A stretch of DNA of 64,000 nucleotides from positions 176,699,939-176,763,938 of the forward strand of contig NC_133647.1 of assembly GCF_009905375.1 (NCBI RefSeq), written 5' to 3'. Shown in pieces: positions 32,587 to 43,121 of this stretch. The notes beneath the pieces are model-generated. The model searched no databases. It was not told where the DNA came from and worked only from the letters and a program-made list of their open reading frames with translations. Every line of letters starts with the position of its first letter. Within the stretch, counting starts at the first letter, position 1. A program made the position numbers and the translations under genes. This DNA comes from Apium graveolens. Its lineage: Eukaryota > Streptophyta > Magnoliopsida > Apiales > Apiaceae.

Positions 32587-33912
32587 TGTTAGGTCCCAAT
32601 GTGTTTGTAGAAGGGGGGGTTGAATACAAACAGTACCGAATAATCGAATTAAATGCGGAATAAAAAATGTGAAACAAAATTCAAGTTAAATAAAAATATT
32701 ATTAAACTTGAAAGGTGTTACAACAACTGTATCGATTACAAGGAATTAATCTCAAATTAATTATCACAAATCTAGAATAAATTCGACATGAACTTTTTCT
32801 ATTTTTGTAATAAAAAAGATTCAAATGCTAAACGCAATTTGAGATTAAGTTCTAGGGATTTTGATCCGCTAGATTGATACACAAGAGCAAGATAAAGATT
32901 TCTAGTGGATTGGATTTAACTTTACAATCTAGAAATTTAATCTTGAAGTATGCAGATGAAAAGATGAAATATTTCTTCTTGATTTTCTTTTCTGCCTTAT
33001 TTCTTGACTTCTGTGTTCTTAATTATATGTTGCTGCTTCTCTGCTTCTTTTTAAATCAGCAAACGAATAGAATTGACTTGGCATGACAATCCTATAGCTG
33101 GCAAGACTTTCGGTAGGACAATTGAATGAACTAGCAAGACAATCTGAATGAACTAGCATGACAATCAGAATGAACTAGCAAGACAATCATCCTCCTAGAG
33201 TAACTTTCGGTGAGACAATTGACAATGGCCTAGCATGACAATCGGTATGACAATCCTGATTGTCATGCTAGTTCATTTTCAATTGTCTTGCTGATTTAAT
33301 GCTTGAATTTAATCCAATTAAACTTCTGAAAATTCCTAAAATTCCTAGAATTAATTCAGAATTAATTAATCAATTAATTCAATTAATAAATAAATTATTC
33401 TTCGCAGATATAATTTATTTTCTTAATTAAATTAGATGACTTAATTAATTAATAGAGAATTAATTCTAGTCTTGAGCAGCAACCATTCTTCTGCAAATCT
33501 TCTGAAAATCACTGAAAATTATGAATCAATTCCACCACTTCAATGTTGACACTCGATGTACTGTCTGGTTCATGAGTGACTAACTTCCGTGACGTTTCTT
33601 CATGTCTTGACTTTGACACTTTGATTTTCTTCAGATTAAATCCTTGTAATTAATTGATACTCTGACGAGATCTCTGTCACTTGATTAAATCCACAATCTT
33701 GACTTATATCACTGAGGCATGATCAATTTCTTGAACTTCTTCCAGTGAATTAATTCCTCAAGTCTGTAGATGAACCTTGTCTCTGAATCCTTTGACAGAT
33801 ATTACTTTGCGAGATCTCTCTGACGGTCGATCCACTATTTACTTATTACATTCTTATTTGAGTTGAGTTGAATCCTCGAATATACAAATAGGTCTATGAC
33901 ATATGACTTACA
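32587..33912 (-). repeat. 3' LTR of the gag-only element (1,326 bp)
   Basis: On the plus strand TGTTAGGTCCC...GACTTACA. On the element strand it ends ...GGACCTAACA and contains TTCAACCCCCCTTCTACA near that end, a motif shared with the Copia-2 LTR. It contains a 22-bp perfect inverted repeat (33147-33168 / 33256-33277) and short GAATGAACTAGCA(A/T)GACAATC repeats. An open frame at 32874-33086, identical in the other LTR apart from synonymous-scale noise, is not considered a gene. Confidence 0.95.
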
Positions 33913-33927
33913 ATCTCCCCCTATTTG
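33913..33927 (-). other. Polypurine tract of the gag-only element
   Basis: Minus-strand CAAATAGGGGGAGAT abuts the 3' LTR start. Further copies of the GGGGGAGA core occur at about 34146, 34381 and 34428 (as TCTCCCCC on the plus strand). Sirevirus elements are known for such multiple PPT-like motifs upstream of the 3' LTR. Confidence 0.8.
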
Positions 33928-34879
33928 TTTGTTAGACAATAACACACAAATACCTAGAGGATAACTCAACTAACAAATAAGAAAAAGATATAAACATACA
34001 TGCAAAGTAAATAGCAGAAAAGTTCTGGATGAGATTTAACATTTTCCAGATTCCAAGTAGATGTTCCTCTAGACTGAACATATCTTCAAGTAGTTCCATC
34101 TTCACATGTACAACCACATTTCCTGTTGAGAAGCCCATATCTCTTGCTTCTCCCCCTATGAGAATCAACTGATTAAAGAAGATCACCTTCGTTTTACCAC
34201 CTCTCCCGTACAATAGGATCCGCAGATAAAAACCAATGGTACTCCCCTAACAGCTTCTTCCCTTACTAGGAAATCACCTTGTGTTTACCACCTCTCCCGT
34301 ACAATAGGATCCGTAGTTAGAAACAACAATGGTGTGGTGTAGTGTACATTTTTAGGATCTTTTTCTTCCTCCCTGCTATTTCTCCCCCTTAGTTGAGGAA
34401 TCCTCCAAACTATTTCTTAAGCTTTTATCTCCCCCTTAAAGAAGGAATGTATGCCGTCGTCTGAAGGAGTTCTCATATTTCACTTGGTTGGAAAAGAAAT
34501 AACAAGTAGTTTCTTTTTCTACCTCACTGTGAGTGTGTGATTCTGTTTAGTGTACCTCACATGTGTTTCACTCTTCTCTCCACTCGTGTTTACACTCATT
34601 CTCACAAGTGTATCACTCTTCTCTCATAGCTCCATAATCCAGCTGTACCTGCAAGGAAAATCACCTTAGCCATCCTTAAGGAGGTCACAGGTGGTGCAAT
34701 GGGAGTTCACAAATCCCCATCCCTGTTAAACTCGTCAGATGAATCTGAGTCATAATCTACAAGTTGCTAGTTTCCCTTTTAGGGTTCCAGATTTGAATTC
34801 TGGGAAGGTAAACAATGATCCAAAGAATTTAGCATAAAGATCAAAGTTCCCTTCTAATGTCTGTGAAGACATTTCCTTG
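33928..34879. other. Non-coding 3' region of the gag-only element
   Basis: About 0.95 kb with several PPT-like tracts and a partial tandem duplication. TACCACCTCTCCCGTACAAT followed by AGGATCCG occurs at about 34194 and again at about 34280. No coding sequence is supported. Confidence 0.55.
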
Positions 34880-35520
34880 TGACTCATCAGGTAATATCTG
34901 AATCATTGTCAACAAGTTGCCGATCTGCACCTATGTCAGATCCACTATCCGCAGATGCATCCAGGGGATTTAAGCCTGGGGAGGTAGACACTGACCACTG
35001 ACATATGGCTTTTGGATCAGTATCCTCTCCTAACACCTGTAAAGGCAATTGGTCCACTAACGAACCTTGAACAATCGAATCTGACCTTAAAATGGTCGAA
35101 ACTCTTGTTTCCGTCAACTCATCCTTTGTGTGTGTAACCTCTCCTTGTGCATCAAGAATTGATTATGTTTGAAGTGGTGACACTACATCGGATACCTTGG
35201 CCGACAGGCAAAATTCAATAGACTCACCCTGTTGAGAGAATGAATCTAGTAACTGTTTTTGTGCCTTTTCAGCCATTACATCTTTTTGAGAAGATGTATG
35301 GGGGCTAGCAGTTGTCTCGGTTTAAATACTACTCATCTATGTAGGAGACAGAGCTACTGGGTTGACTACAGAACCTTCCTTATGTGGTGCACTAGGAACT
35401 ATCTCCCTCACGCTCATTCATACTACTTTTAGTGGTAAAAGAGTGTTGGTTGGTTCTGTTTTTGTGTTTGTCTTTACAGTCTGGGATAGACGTTGTGGGT
35501 TTTCAACCTCATGACTGTCA
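34880..35520 (-). pseudogene. Relic of an additional ORF (disordered Ser/Asp/Glu-rich)
   Basis: Minus-strand translation in one frame runs for about 200 codons with four stops. It includes VREIVPSAPHKEGSVVNPVA, FSQQGESIEFCLSAKVSDVV and an unbroken 76-codon end (34887-35117) with IVQGSLVDQLPLQVLGEDTD and SADSGSDIGADRQLVDNDSD. The composition resembles the disordered middle of the Copia-2 additional ORF and it sits at the equivalent place, between where pol would be and the PPT. It suggests that this family once carried a similar ORF. Confidence 0.45.
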
Positions 35521-36240
35521 ATGAAAGAAAGTCATTGGAGACTGAACCTGTATCATAGAACATATGGTAATAGAGAGAAAATGATTTACAATAGTGATTT
35601 CAAAAGATTTTACATGAAATAAGAAATCACTAATGTAGAAAGAAGTTTAATTTTTGTTTTTCAAAATGAATGAGTTTTTGATAAAACATTGATCACTTAG
35701 GGTAAAGTCTAAGTAATTCTCATTCATGTCAAAAGCTTACAAATATCTGCAACATAATGTTAACAAGATATCATTGACCGATACTTGTCAAGTACTTTAT
35801 ATACTAATTGTTATGTTGCATAATCAATATACCACTGCACATATAAAACAATATGATTGTGCTTAGTGATAAGATAGTTTATTAATATGACGACTCTACT
35901 TATTCATATAGAACTGTAGCTGCAGTTAGAGTGCCATACCATGTCCTTGACGATTGCTTGAGCAGTATACTAGTTCATACCAACCTGAAGTGAGACTGTG
36001 AAGAAGAGATTGCATAGTCCAATAGATCTGCAGCTGCAAAGTCCATGAACTGTGGTGCACTGACTTCCTCTTTTGACTCACCAACCAGGAGTACACTTGT
36101 ACACATCTTACTAGAGTCCAATTCCAAGTGTAATGTGCAGCAGGTGCCTGATATGTCGTAATATTCTCAAGTCTTGTCACTGGTGCTATATGTTAGATAC
36201 TGCTTCCTGATAATAACCTAGCACAATATACAAAATTACA
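35521..36240. other. Non-coding segment where pol would be expected
   Basis: About 0.7 kb with no recognisable integrase, RT or RNase H motif on either strand. The deletion that removed pol falls between the protease stub (to about 36240) and the additional-ORF relic. Confidence 0.5.
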
Positions 36241-36439
36241 ATGATAACATTCCCAGCTTGCAAACAGCCATATCCCTCAGATAAACCTTTGCTGTTATCT
36301 CCAAAGGTAACCAGGGGGCCAGCTTTCTCAATCCACATTTGATAGCAGGGCTCTATCTCCGGTCATATGTCTTGATGATCCACTGTCAAGAATCCACACT
36401 ACCGGTTACACCTGTTTAATGCCCTGCACTACAAATGGA
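36241..36439 (-). pseudogene. Protease stub of the gag-only element
   Basis: Immediately after the Gag stop, minus-strand translation gives WILDSGSSRHMTGDRALLSN, the copia retropepsin active-site region. After a one-base shift it continues EKAGPLVTFGDNSKG and GYGCLQAGNVII. Similarity ends there. It shows that the element derives from a full gag-pol parent by internal deletion rather than having arisen without pol. Confidence 0.75.
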
Positions 36440-38671
36440 TTAGACCTTCTTCGGAACCCAAACTTGGTTGGGCCCGGCATACTTGTAGAACTGTCCTTTG
36501 TCAGGCAAAACAACATTTTTAATTTTAATGGTCTCAACATCCTCAATGACTGAACATTTGACCTTGTAAACAGCCTTAACAAATTTCTGTTTAAGCTTAG
36601 GCACAAATGTCTCCTTTCTAGCCTTAGAAGGACTAGCAGTCTTAGACCTATCATGCTTCTTGTTATTCACATGCTGACGAGGAGTAGTCTTATCATTAGA
36701 CACATGCTTACCATTAAAATAAGCATACATCATATTAAAAGCACAAGACATACAATTAGCAACACCACATGCTTTATGAGAGTGATTAACAGCAGGCAAT
36801 TTATGCATGGTAGACATGGCATTATTGTTATCCAACTCATGTGTGTCTGAGTTAGTCTCAGTTGCTTTCACAACTTTGACTGGAACTTTCGACTCACTTG
36901 ACTTGGAAACAATCTTCTCATAAGCATGATCTTCAGCACGTATTTCTTCTTGAATAACAGAAGAGGTCGCATCAAATGGTTCAGCAATTGATGCTTTATA
37001 GAGGGGTTCATCAACACCCTTAAGCACATGTGGTACTTCCCTCCCTTTAGCACATACATGAGGAGGGGAGTTTATGCCTAATTCTCCAATAGCAGCATTG
37101 TAATCATAACCTATTCCAGATGTTTGATTAACAGCTTGCTTACTGTAGAACTCTTTAGCCTTCGAACAAGAATTGAAGTAGGCTCTAACCTTAGTCTCAA
37201 GACCGGTGATCTTGTCTTTGAGAATAGTTTCGAGTTTTCTATAACAGTCAACTCTATTCTCTAGAAAAGATACCTGTTCTTTTAATTTGTCTTGATTAAT
37301 GTGCACAAGTCTTAATTCATTGACCTCTTTCTCAAGGTCTGTGATCTTTAAACTTAACAGTTCATTATCACGACGTGCACAATCTAAGTTACCTCTTAGA
37401 TGATAAACCATTTCAGCATCAGAAAGTTTTACCTCTATTCTTGACGATGAAGCTTTTCCATCAATAGCCATAAGAGCAAGATTTCCTTCATCTTCATCTT
37501 CACTGTCAGTATCATCCCAGCTTCTTCCCTTTGCCAGATAAGCCCTTTCAGAGTTCTTTCTTACTTGCTTTGGCTTCCTGCATTCTGTGGCAAAGTGTCC
37601 CAACTCATTGCAGTTATAGCATCTAATGGTGCTCCGATCAACCATCCCTGTTTTGTATCCACCACTGCTGGTGTTAGAGGATGAAGATCCACCTTTCTGG
37701 AATTTGTTGTAGTTGGACTTGTACTTAAGCTTGGGATTCCTCTTGAATCTGATATGGGAGAATCTCTTGACAATTTGGGCCATTGACTCGTCTTCCAATT
37801 GCTCCAGCTCTTCCAAGGAATAAAAATCATCACTTGATTGATTTGTAGTAGGAGGATCATATTCTGCTACTAACTCATTTTCCTCACCCTTGGAAAACTG
37901 TACCATTCTTTCTAACTGTTGAGATTGTTGTTGTTGTTGACCTTCAGCTACAAGTGCAGTAGATGTGCTGACCATTCTATCCTTCCCGTAGACTTCCTTC
38001 TGTTGAATCTGCTCCAACTCATAGGTTTTTAACACTCCATAGAGCCTGTCCAAAGAAATCTCACTTAGATCTCTAGCTTCTCTAATGGCAGTGATTCTAT
38101 GTTCAAGATGAGCTGGCAGTGTTAAAAGGAACTTTTTGTTGACCTCCCTGATTGAATAATACTTTCCATTGATGTTCAGGTTGTTGGTCAACGCATTGTA
38201 CCTCTCAAACACTTCAGTAATTCCTTCTCCTGGATTTGATTTGAAATGTTCATATTCAGAGGTTAGGATTTCCAACTTGTTCTCCCTAACTTCCTCTGTG
38301 CCTTCATTAATCACCTCAATAGTTTCCCACATGTGTTTGGAATTTTTACAGTTCATCACATGTCTGTTCATCAAGGGATCAAGGGAATCAATTAATATTA
38401 ATTGAAGGCTGGCATCCAAGGAGGCTTCTTCCTTCTCAGCAGGAGTAAAATCTTCAGGCTCTTTTGGATAGGTTCTAGCTTCAGTAGTCACCACACCATC
38501 TATTATTACCTCCGGTTCAATAACCATCGGAGTTTTTATACCCTTCTTTAACAAGTTTGAATATTTGGGATTTGCAACTTGTAAAAATAATAGCATCTTC
38601 TTCTTCCACATGATATAATTCTCTTTATCAAATTGTGGAATTTTAACGGTTCCAACTTTATGTGAAGTCAT
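36440..38671 (-). CDS. gag: Intact Gag of the gag-only element (743 aa)
   Basis: The open frame extends up to an ATG at 38716, but the ATG at 38671 (MTSHKVGTVKIPQFDKENY) is preferred because it starts the conserved copia Gag N-terminus 85 bp after the PBS. The order is: UBN2-like Gag domain (residues about 10-240, YIMWKKKMLLFLQ, HMWETIEVINEGTEEVRENK), a Gln-rich patch, an acidic/basic linker, a CCHC knuckle CYNCNELGHFATEC near residue 375, and a DDTDSEDEDEG acidic stretch. A long coiled coil (about 410-520), a Cys-rich patch (CGVANCMSCAFNMMY) and a Lys-rich tail ending GPNQVWVPKK follow. No stop interrupts it, consistent with recent activity. It would assemble particles, with enzymes supplied in trans. 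Confidence 0.9.
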   Translation of the reverse strand: MTSHKVGTVKIPQFDKENYIMWKKKMLLFLQVANPKYSNLLKKGIKTPMVIEPEVIIDGVVTTEARTYPKEPEDFTPAEKEEASLDASLQLILIDSLDPLMNRHVMNCKNSKHMWETIEVINEGTEEVRENKLEILTSEYEHFKSNPGEGITEVFERYNALTNNLNINGKYYSIREVNKKFLLTLPAHLEHRITAIREARDLSEISLDRLYGVLKTYELEQIQQKEVYGKDRMVSTSTALVAEGQQQQQSQQLERMVQFSKGEENELVAEYDPPTTNQSSDDFYSLEELEQLEDESMAQIVKRFSHIRFKRNPKLKYKSNYNKFQKGGSSSSNTSSGGYKTGMVDRSTIRCYNCNELGHFATECRKPKQVRKNSERAYLAKGRSWDDTDSEDEDEGNLALMAIDGKASSSRIEVKLSDAEMVYHLRGNLDCARRDNELLSLKITDLEKEVNELRLVHINQDKLKEQVSFLENRVDCYRKLETILKDKITGLETKVRAYFNSCSKAKEFYSKQAVNQTSGIGYDYNAAIGELGINSPPHVCAKGREVPHVLKGVDEPLYKASIAEPFDATSSVIQEEIRAEDHAYEKIVSKSSESKVPVKVVKATETNSDTHELDNNNAMSTMHKLPAVNHSHKACGVANCMSCAFNMMYAYFNGKHVSNDKTTPRQHVNNKKHDRSKTASPSKARKETFVPKLKQKFVKAVYKVKCSVIEDVETIKIKNVVLPDKGQFYKYAGPNQVWVPKKV

Positions 38672-38753
38672 TATGAATTTTTGAATAAATAAAAATTCAA
38701 GGAGTTGAAAAATCACAAAAGTCTAGGATCTTGATTTGTTCGTTAATCAGAAG

Positions 38754-38765
38754 GCTCTGATACCA
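38754..38765 (-). other. Primer-binding site of the gag-only element
   Basis: Minus-strand TGGTATCAGAGC lies two bases after the 5' LTR end. It fixes the orientation and the LTR boundary at 38768. Confidence 0.93.
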
Positions 38766-38767
38766 AT

Positions 38768-40092
38768 TGTTAGGTCCCAATGTGTTTGTAGAAGGGGGGT
38801 TGAATACAAACAGTACCGAATAATCGAATTAAATGCGGAATAAAAAATGTGAAACAAAATTCAAGTTAAATAAAAATATTATTAAACTTGAAAGGTGTTA
38901 CAACAACTGTATCGATTACAAGGAATTAATCTCAAATTAATTATCACAAATCTAGAATAAATTCGACATGAACTTTTTCTATTTTTGTAATAAAAAAGAT
39001 TCAAATGCTAAACGCAATTTGAGATTAAGTTCTAGGGATTTTGATCCGCTAGATTGATACACAAGAGCAAGATAAAGATTTCTAGTGGATTGGATTTAAC
39101 TTTACAATCTAGAAATTTAATCTTGAAGTATGCAGATGAAAAGATGAAATATTTCTTCTTGATTTTCTTTTCTGCCTTGTTTCTTGACTTCTGTGTTCTT
39201 AATTATATGTTGCTGCTTCTCTGCTTCTTTTTAAATCAGCAAACGAATAGAATTGACTTGGCATGACAATCCTATAGCTGGCAAGACTTTCGGTAGGACA
39301 ATTGAATGAACTAGCAAGACAATCTGAATGAACTAGCATGACAATCAGAATGAACTAGCAAGACAATCATCCTCCTAGAGTAACTTTCGGTGAGACAATT
39401 GACAATGGCCTAGCATGACAATCGGTATGACAATCCTGATTGTCATGCTAGTTCATTTTCAATTGTCTTGCTGATTTAATGCTTGAATTTAATCCAATTA
39501 AACTTCTGAAAATTCCTAAAATTCCTAGAATTAATTCAGAATTAATTAATCAATTAATTCAATTAATAAATAAATTATTCTTCGCAGATATAATTTATTT
39601 TCTTAATTAAATTAGATGACTTAATTAATTAATAGAGAATTAATTCTAGTCTTGAGCAGCAACCATTCTTCTGCAAATCTTCTGAAAATCACTGAAAATT
39701 ATGAATCAATTCCACCACTTCAATGTTGACACTCGATGTACTGTCTGGTTCATGAGTGACTAACTTCCGTGACGTTTCTTCATGTCTTGACTTTGACACT
39801 TTGATTTTCTTCAGATTAAATCCTTGTAATTAATTGATACTCTGACGAGATCTCTGTCACTTGATTAAATCCACAATCTTGACTTATATCACTGAGGCAT
39901 GATCAATTTCTTGAACTTCTTCCAGTGAATTAATTCCTCAAGTCTGTAGATGAACCTTGTCTCTGAATCCTTTGACAGATATTACTTTGCGAGATCTCTC
40001 TGACGGTCGATCCACTATTTACTTATTACATTCTTATTTGAGTTGAGTTGAATCCTCGAATATACAAATAGGTCTATGACATATGACTTACA
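38768..40092 (-). repeat. 5' LTR of the gag-only element (1,325 bp)
   Basis: Almost base-identical to 32587-33912. It is followed on the plus strand by GATCA, the target duplication. It carries the same 22-bp inverted repeat (39327-39348 / 39436-39457 by offset). Confidence 0.95.
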
Positions 40093-40097
40093 GATCA

Positions 40098-40774
40098 CCT
40101 TGCAACGATATTTTTATACAGTTATAAACTGGAACTCTGTGTATATTATACATGTCAGAGGATTTCAAAGATTGTGAAAAATATATATGTATGTATATAC
40201 TGAATATTTTGCGACTTGGTCGCGTTAAGATATCAACTTGGTTCATTTCTTCTTAACCAAGACTTTCTTGAGTACTATGAGAATGCTCATATATTGTAAA
40301 TTATTATACATACTATTTCGGTGGGCTTGTTGCTCACCCTTGCTTTCTTCTTTCATCACACAACATCAGATAGACAAGATGAACAGGATCAAGCTCCCAA
40401 TTCGCGAGCGGATAGGAAATGTTCTGCAGTTTCCTATAGGCGTTGATGTCGCTGTAGCTGAGGTAGGAACTACCAATAGGCTAGACTTTCAACTTTTGAT
40501 GTACCAGACTTATGTATCTTTATGAATTGTAATAATGGCAAAGAAATATAAATTTATTCAGAAACCCTTTTAAGGTGTAATGGCATATAATTGTGGAATA
40601 AAATGACTCGTGTTATTTTTGGATATTCATCTCTGAGACTATAACTTGTGGTGTGTGTGTTTATTGTGGGGTCACAGTACGGAATAGTTGATTGTTTATT
40701 AAGATTGGGTGTTATTAAGGGAAATGGAACTCGTGACAACCCGGATCCCCGACCCCGGATTTGGGGGTGTTACA
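40098..40774 (+). repeat. Solo LTR Z, 3' end
   Basis: This is the continuation of solo LTR Z after the nested element, ending CCCCGGATTTGGGGGTGTTACA, with the ACTAA target duplication following. No gene is supported: the 95-codon frame at 40238-40525 has no recognisable motif. Confidence 0.75.
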
Positions 40775-41180
40775 ACTAACTCATTACAACCACCTTGACA
40801 AGATTATCTTAATACAATAACTCAACAGACCATTTTTTGGTCTAACACAACTACCTTGGAGGAGCCTGACACGGAGGGAACTGGAACTCTGCCCTGACTA
40901 CCACAGACAAATCTCCTAGGTATCTGCAATACATATATAAAACATTTTTGCAAGGGTGAGCAATCAATTTCTCAGCAGCACCACTATATGAATAACAAGT
41001 AAAATAATTTAAAGTAAAGCAGTTATAGGAACATAATTCATAACTTGCTAGAAAATAAGTAAAACATGTATAAACTGGATATCAAAACTAGCATGCTCTG
41101 TAAAATAAAATCAACAGTCGTGTGCTGTGTATAAATACCAGAGTTCAATTTTAGCATGCTATTTTCATTTCCAAATCTTC

Positions 41181-41454
41181 CGTTCTATTACAGGAACCGT
41201 AAAACCATTTGTCCCATTACGGGGACCCAAAACCATTTGTTCCGTTACTGGAACCTCAATCACGTGTTCCGTTACTCGAACCTCAATCACTTGTTCCTTT
41301 ACTGGAACCACAATCACTTGTTCCGTTACTGGAACCACAATCACTTGTTCTGTTATTGGAACCACAATCACTTGTTCCATTACTGGAACCACAATCACTT
41401 GTTCCATTACTGGAACCACAATCACTTATTCCATTACTGGAACCTCAATCACTT
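41181..41454. repeat. 27-bp minisatellite, about ten units
   Basis: The unit is like TTCCGTTACTGGAACCACAA plus TCACTTG, repeated at an exact 27-bp spacing. The first two units are more divergent and the central six nearly identical. Since 27 is divisible by three, all frames carry a 9-residue periodic peptide and stay open (for example 41127-41612). That explains the overlapping frames on both strands without any gene. Confidence 0.93.
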
Positions 41455-43073
41455 TTACATATCTCTTGTTAAAATCAATTCTGTCACAGCACACTATTCA
41501 AAACCTCTTTTCCATTTTTAATCACATTTTAGAGATAGGTACTTTCAAAAGTTACTTTTCCCCAAAAACATATTTAAACAACATTTTCAAATACAGGGGA
41601 TACGTAACTTAAAATGTTTCTGTTCATGTTCAAAAATAAAACATCATTTCATTCATATATACTGAACCATAAGAGCATGGTCAGGGGTACTTGCCTTGCA
41701 GAGCTTTACAACTATCACTGACTGATTTTGGATCGACTCGGACGTTCGGGCTTATCGCCTAATTAGCAGACTATCCTGGATCCGACTTCAACGCTCAGGT
41801 CCTTCGCTTGGAACCTCGTTGCACTTGTCGACTGATCACTAGGTTATCTTTAGTTCGATATCAATTCTTGAGTCCTTCGATTAGAACCTACAGAGTCGAA
41901 ATACCCTACGTTAGACGACCAGGTATTCTTGACATATCCTCGCTAGACACTTTACCCAGACGATAACGATTCCCGACTCGTAATTATATGTTATAATATT
42001 ATAATAACATACGCAACAATTAGGGTTCACGTTCTCGAAAATCGGTTCAGTGTTTATTTTCAGAAAATACGTATACTCGCCATTTTACGAAATTAGGGTT
42101 ATCGGTTTTTGGCAAAATATTTCACCACAGCGTACAATCAAGTTTCATATAAAACATATGTATGTATTAATATATATATTCGCTCGACGTTCCGATAGTT
42201 ATAGGATACACTCTCGGGTTTCCGTAATTGTTTTCCCGGAAATCGGGCAGCACTTCCTTTATTTATCGGACTATCCCGTCAAAACAATACGACATCTCGA
42301 CAATCAACAACCTCAATCGAAACCAGTCAATTTTGCAATCACAATCATACTTCACAATCCCATTTATAAATCCAACATCGATATAACATAACAAATTGCT
42401 CATTCCGAGAAATTAATTTTTTTTTACACTAAATATTATTTTATTATTTATTTAAAATATTTAAGACTCAGAATAAAATCATCACCGCCCACCGTCCGCT
42501 CGTAAAAGTCATCACGGACGGCCGCAAAATTCCGCGGGTACCCGAGTAATTTCCGGGGTTCCAACGTGAACTTCGCCGATTAGTTTAATTGAATTCCCGC
42601 ACGAAATATTTAATATCACGAATTTTACTCAAATAATTCCTGCAATTTAAAGGAATTAAAATCAGAATTTTGTAACATTCAACCCAACTGCAAAAGAGGC
42701 CCAACACTTCCATGCCCAAAGTAACAGGGCCAAAAATTCAGCCCAGCAAAACAACAGGACAAGACAGAAGCAAAAACACGGCGCAACACGGCCAACACAC
42801 GGCCACCTCCACCGCACACACACATGACACACACCAACACACACACCACGCACCCACATGTACACATACATACACATAACCGTATATATACATACAAGTA
42901 TGCATGCTTATAATCTGAAAACAGGGAAGAATCGAAGGAATCACCGGAAAATCCAATCGGAACTCACCGGAAAACCAGAAACCGGGGAAGAAAATCGGGA
43001 AATAGAGAGAATAGAAAGAGGGAGAGGAAAGAGGAGAAATAGAGAGAAGAGATGGAGAGAGTTCGAGAGCACA

Positions 43074-43076
<3 letters not shown>

Positions 43077-43120
<44 letters not shown>
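43077..43120. repeat. (GA)n microsatellite, about 22 units
   Basis: A perfect GA dinucleotide run of roughly 44 bp, within a longer purine-rich stretch (43000-43150). Such tracts near LTR promoters can bind GAGA-type factors, but nothing more is shown here. Confidence 0.95.

Positions 43121-43121
<1 letters not shown>

Larger units (their letters stand above)
32587..40092 (-). mobile_element. Young gag-only Sirevirus-like copia element (7.5 kb)
   Basis: Two LTRs (38768-40092 and 32587-33912) flank a minus-strand interior, with the exact 5-bp target duplication GATCA at 32582-32586 and 40093-40097. The LTRs appear to differ by only one substitution (near 33000 / 39180) and one G in a G-run, so insertion was very recent. 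The interior has a PBS, one intact Gag ORF, a protease stub, a relic of an additional ORF and a polypurine tract, but no integrase, RT or RNase H. It must depend on another element for enzymes. Confidence 0.93.
28949..40774 (+). mobile_element. Solo LTR Z (about 4.3 kb) of a chromovirus-like gypsy element, carrying a nested copia
   Basis: Termini TGTAATAACCCC and GGGGGTGTTACA form matched ends, flanked by the 5-bp direct repeat ACTAA (28944-28948 and 40775-40779). After removing the nested 32587-40097 segment about 4.3 kb remain, with no coding domain and no second LTR. It is best read as a solo LTR left by LTR-LTR recombination. The 3' part contains GCTTGTTGCTCACCCTTGC, which recurs (inverted) in the LTR of element X, so the two are related families in opposite orientation. 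Confidence 0.78.

Noticed and set aside
32874..33086. 70-codon hydrophobic frame, found again at 39054-39266
   Set aside because: It is present twice only because LTRs are duplicated, lies antisense to the element and has no coding signature.
40238..40525. 95-codon plus-strand frame
   Set aside because: It lies at the end of solo LTR Z with no recognisable motif or leader. Chance frame considered more likely.
41127..41612. Long overlapping open frames on both strands (up to 161 codons) with Thr/Ile/Cys/Ser periodic protein
   Set aside because: All are produced by the 27-bp minisatellite, whose period is a multiple of three. No frame is favoured and the DNA lies in an LTR.
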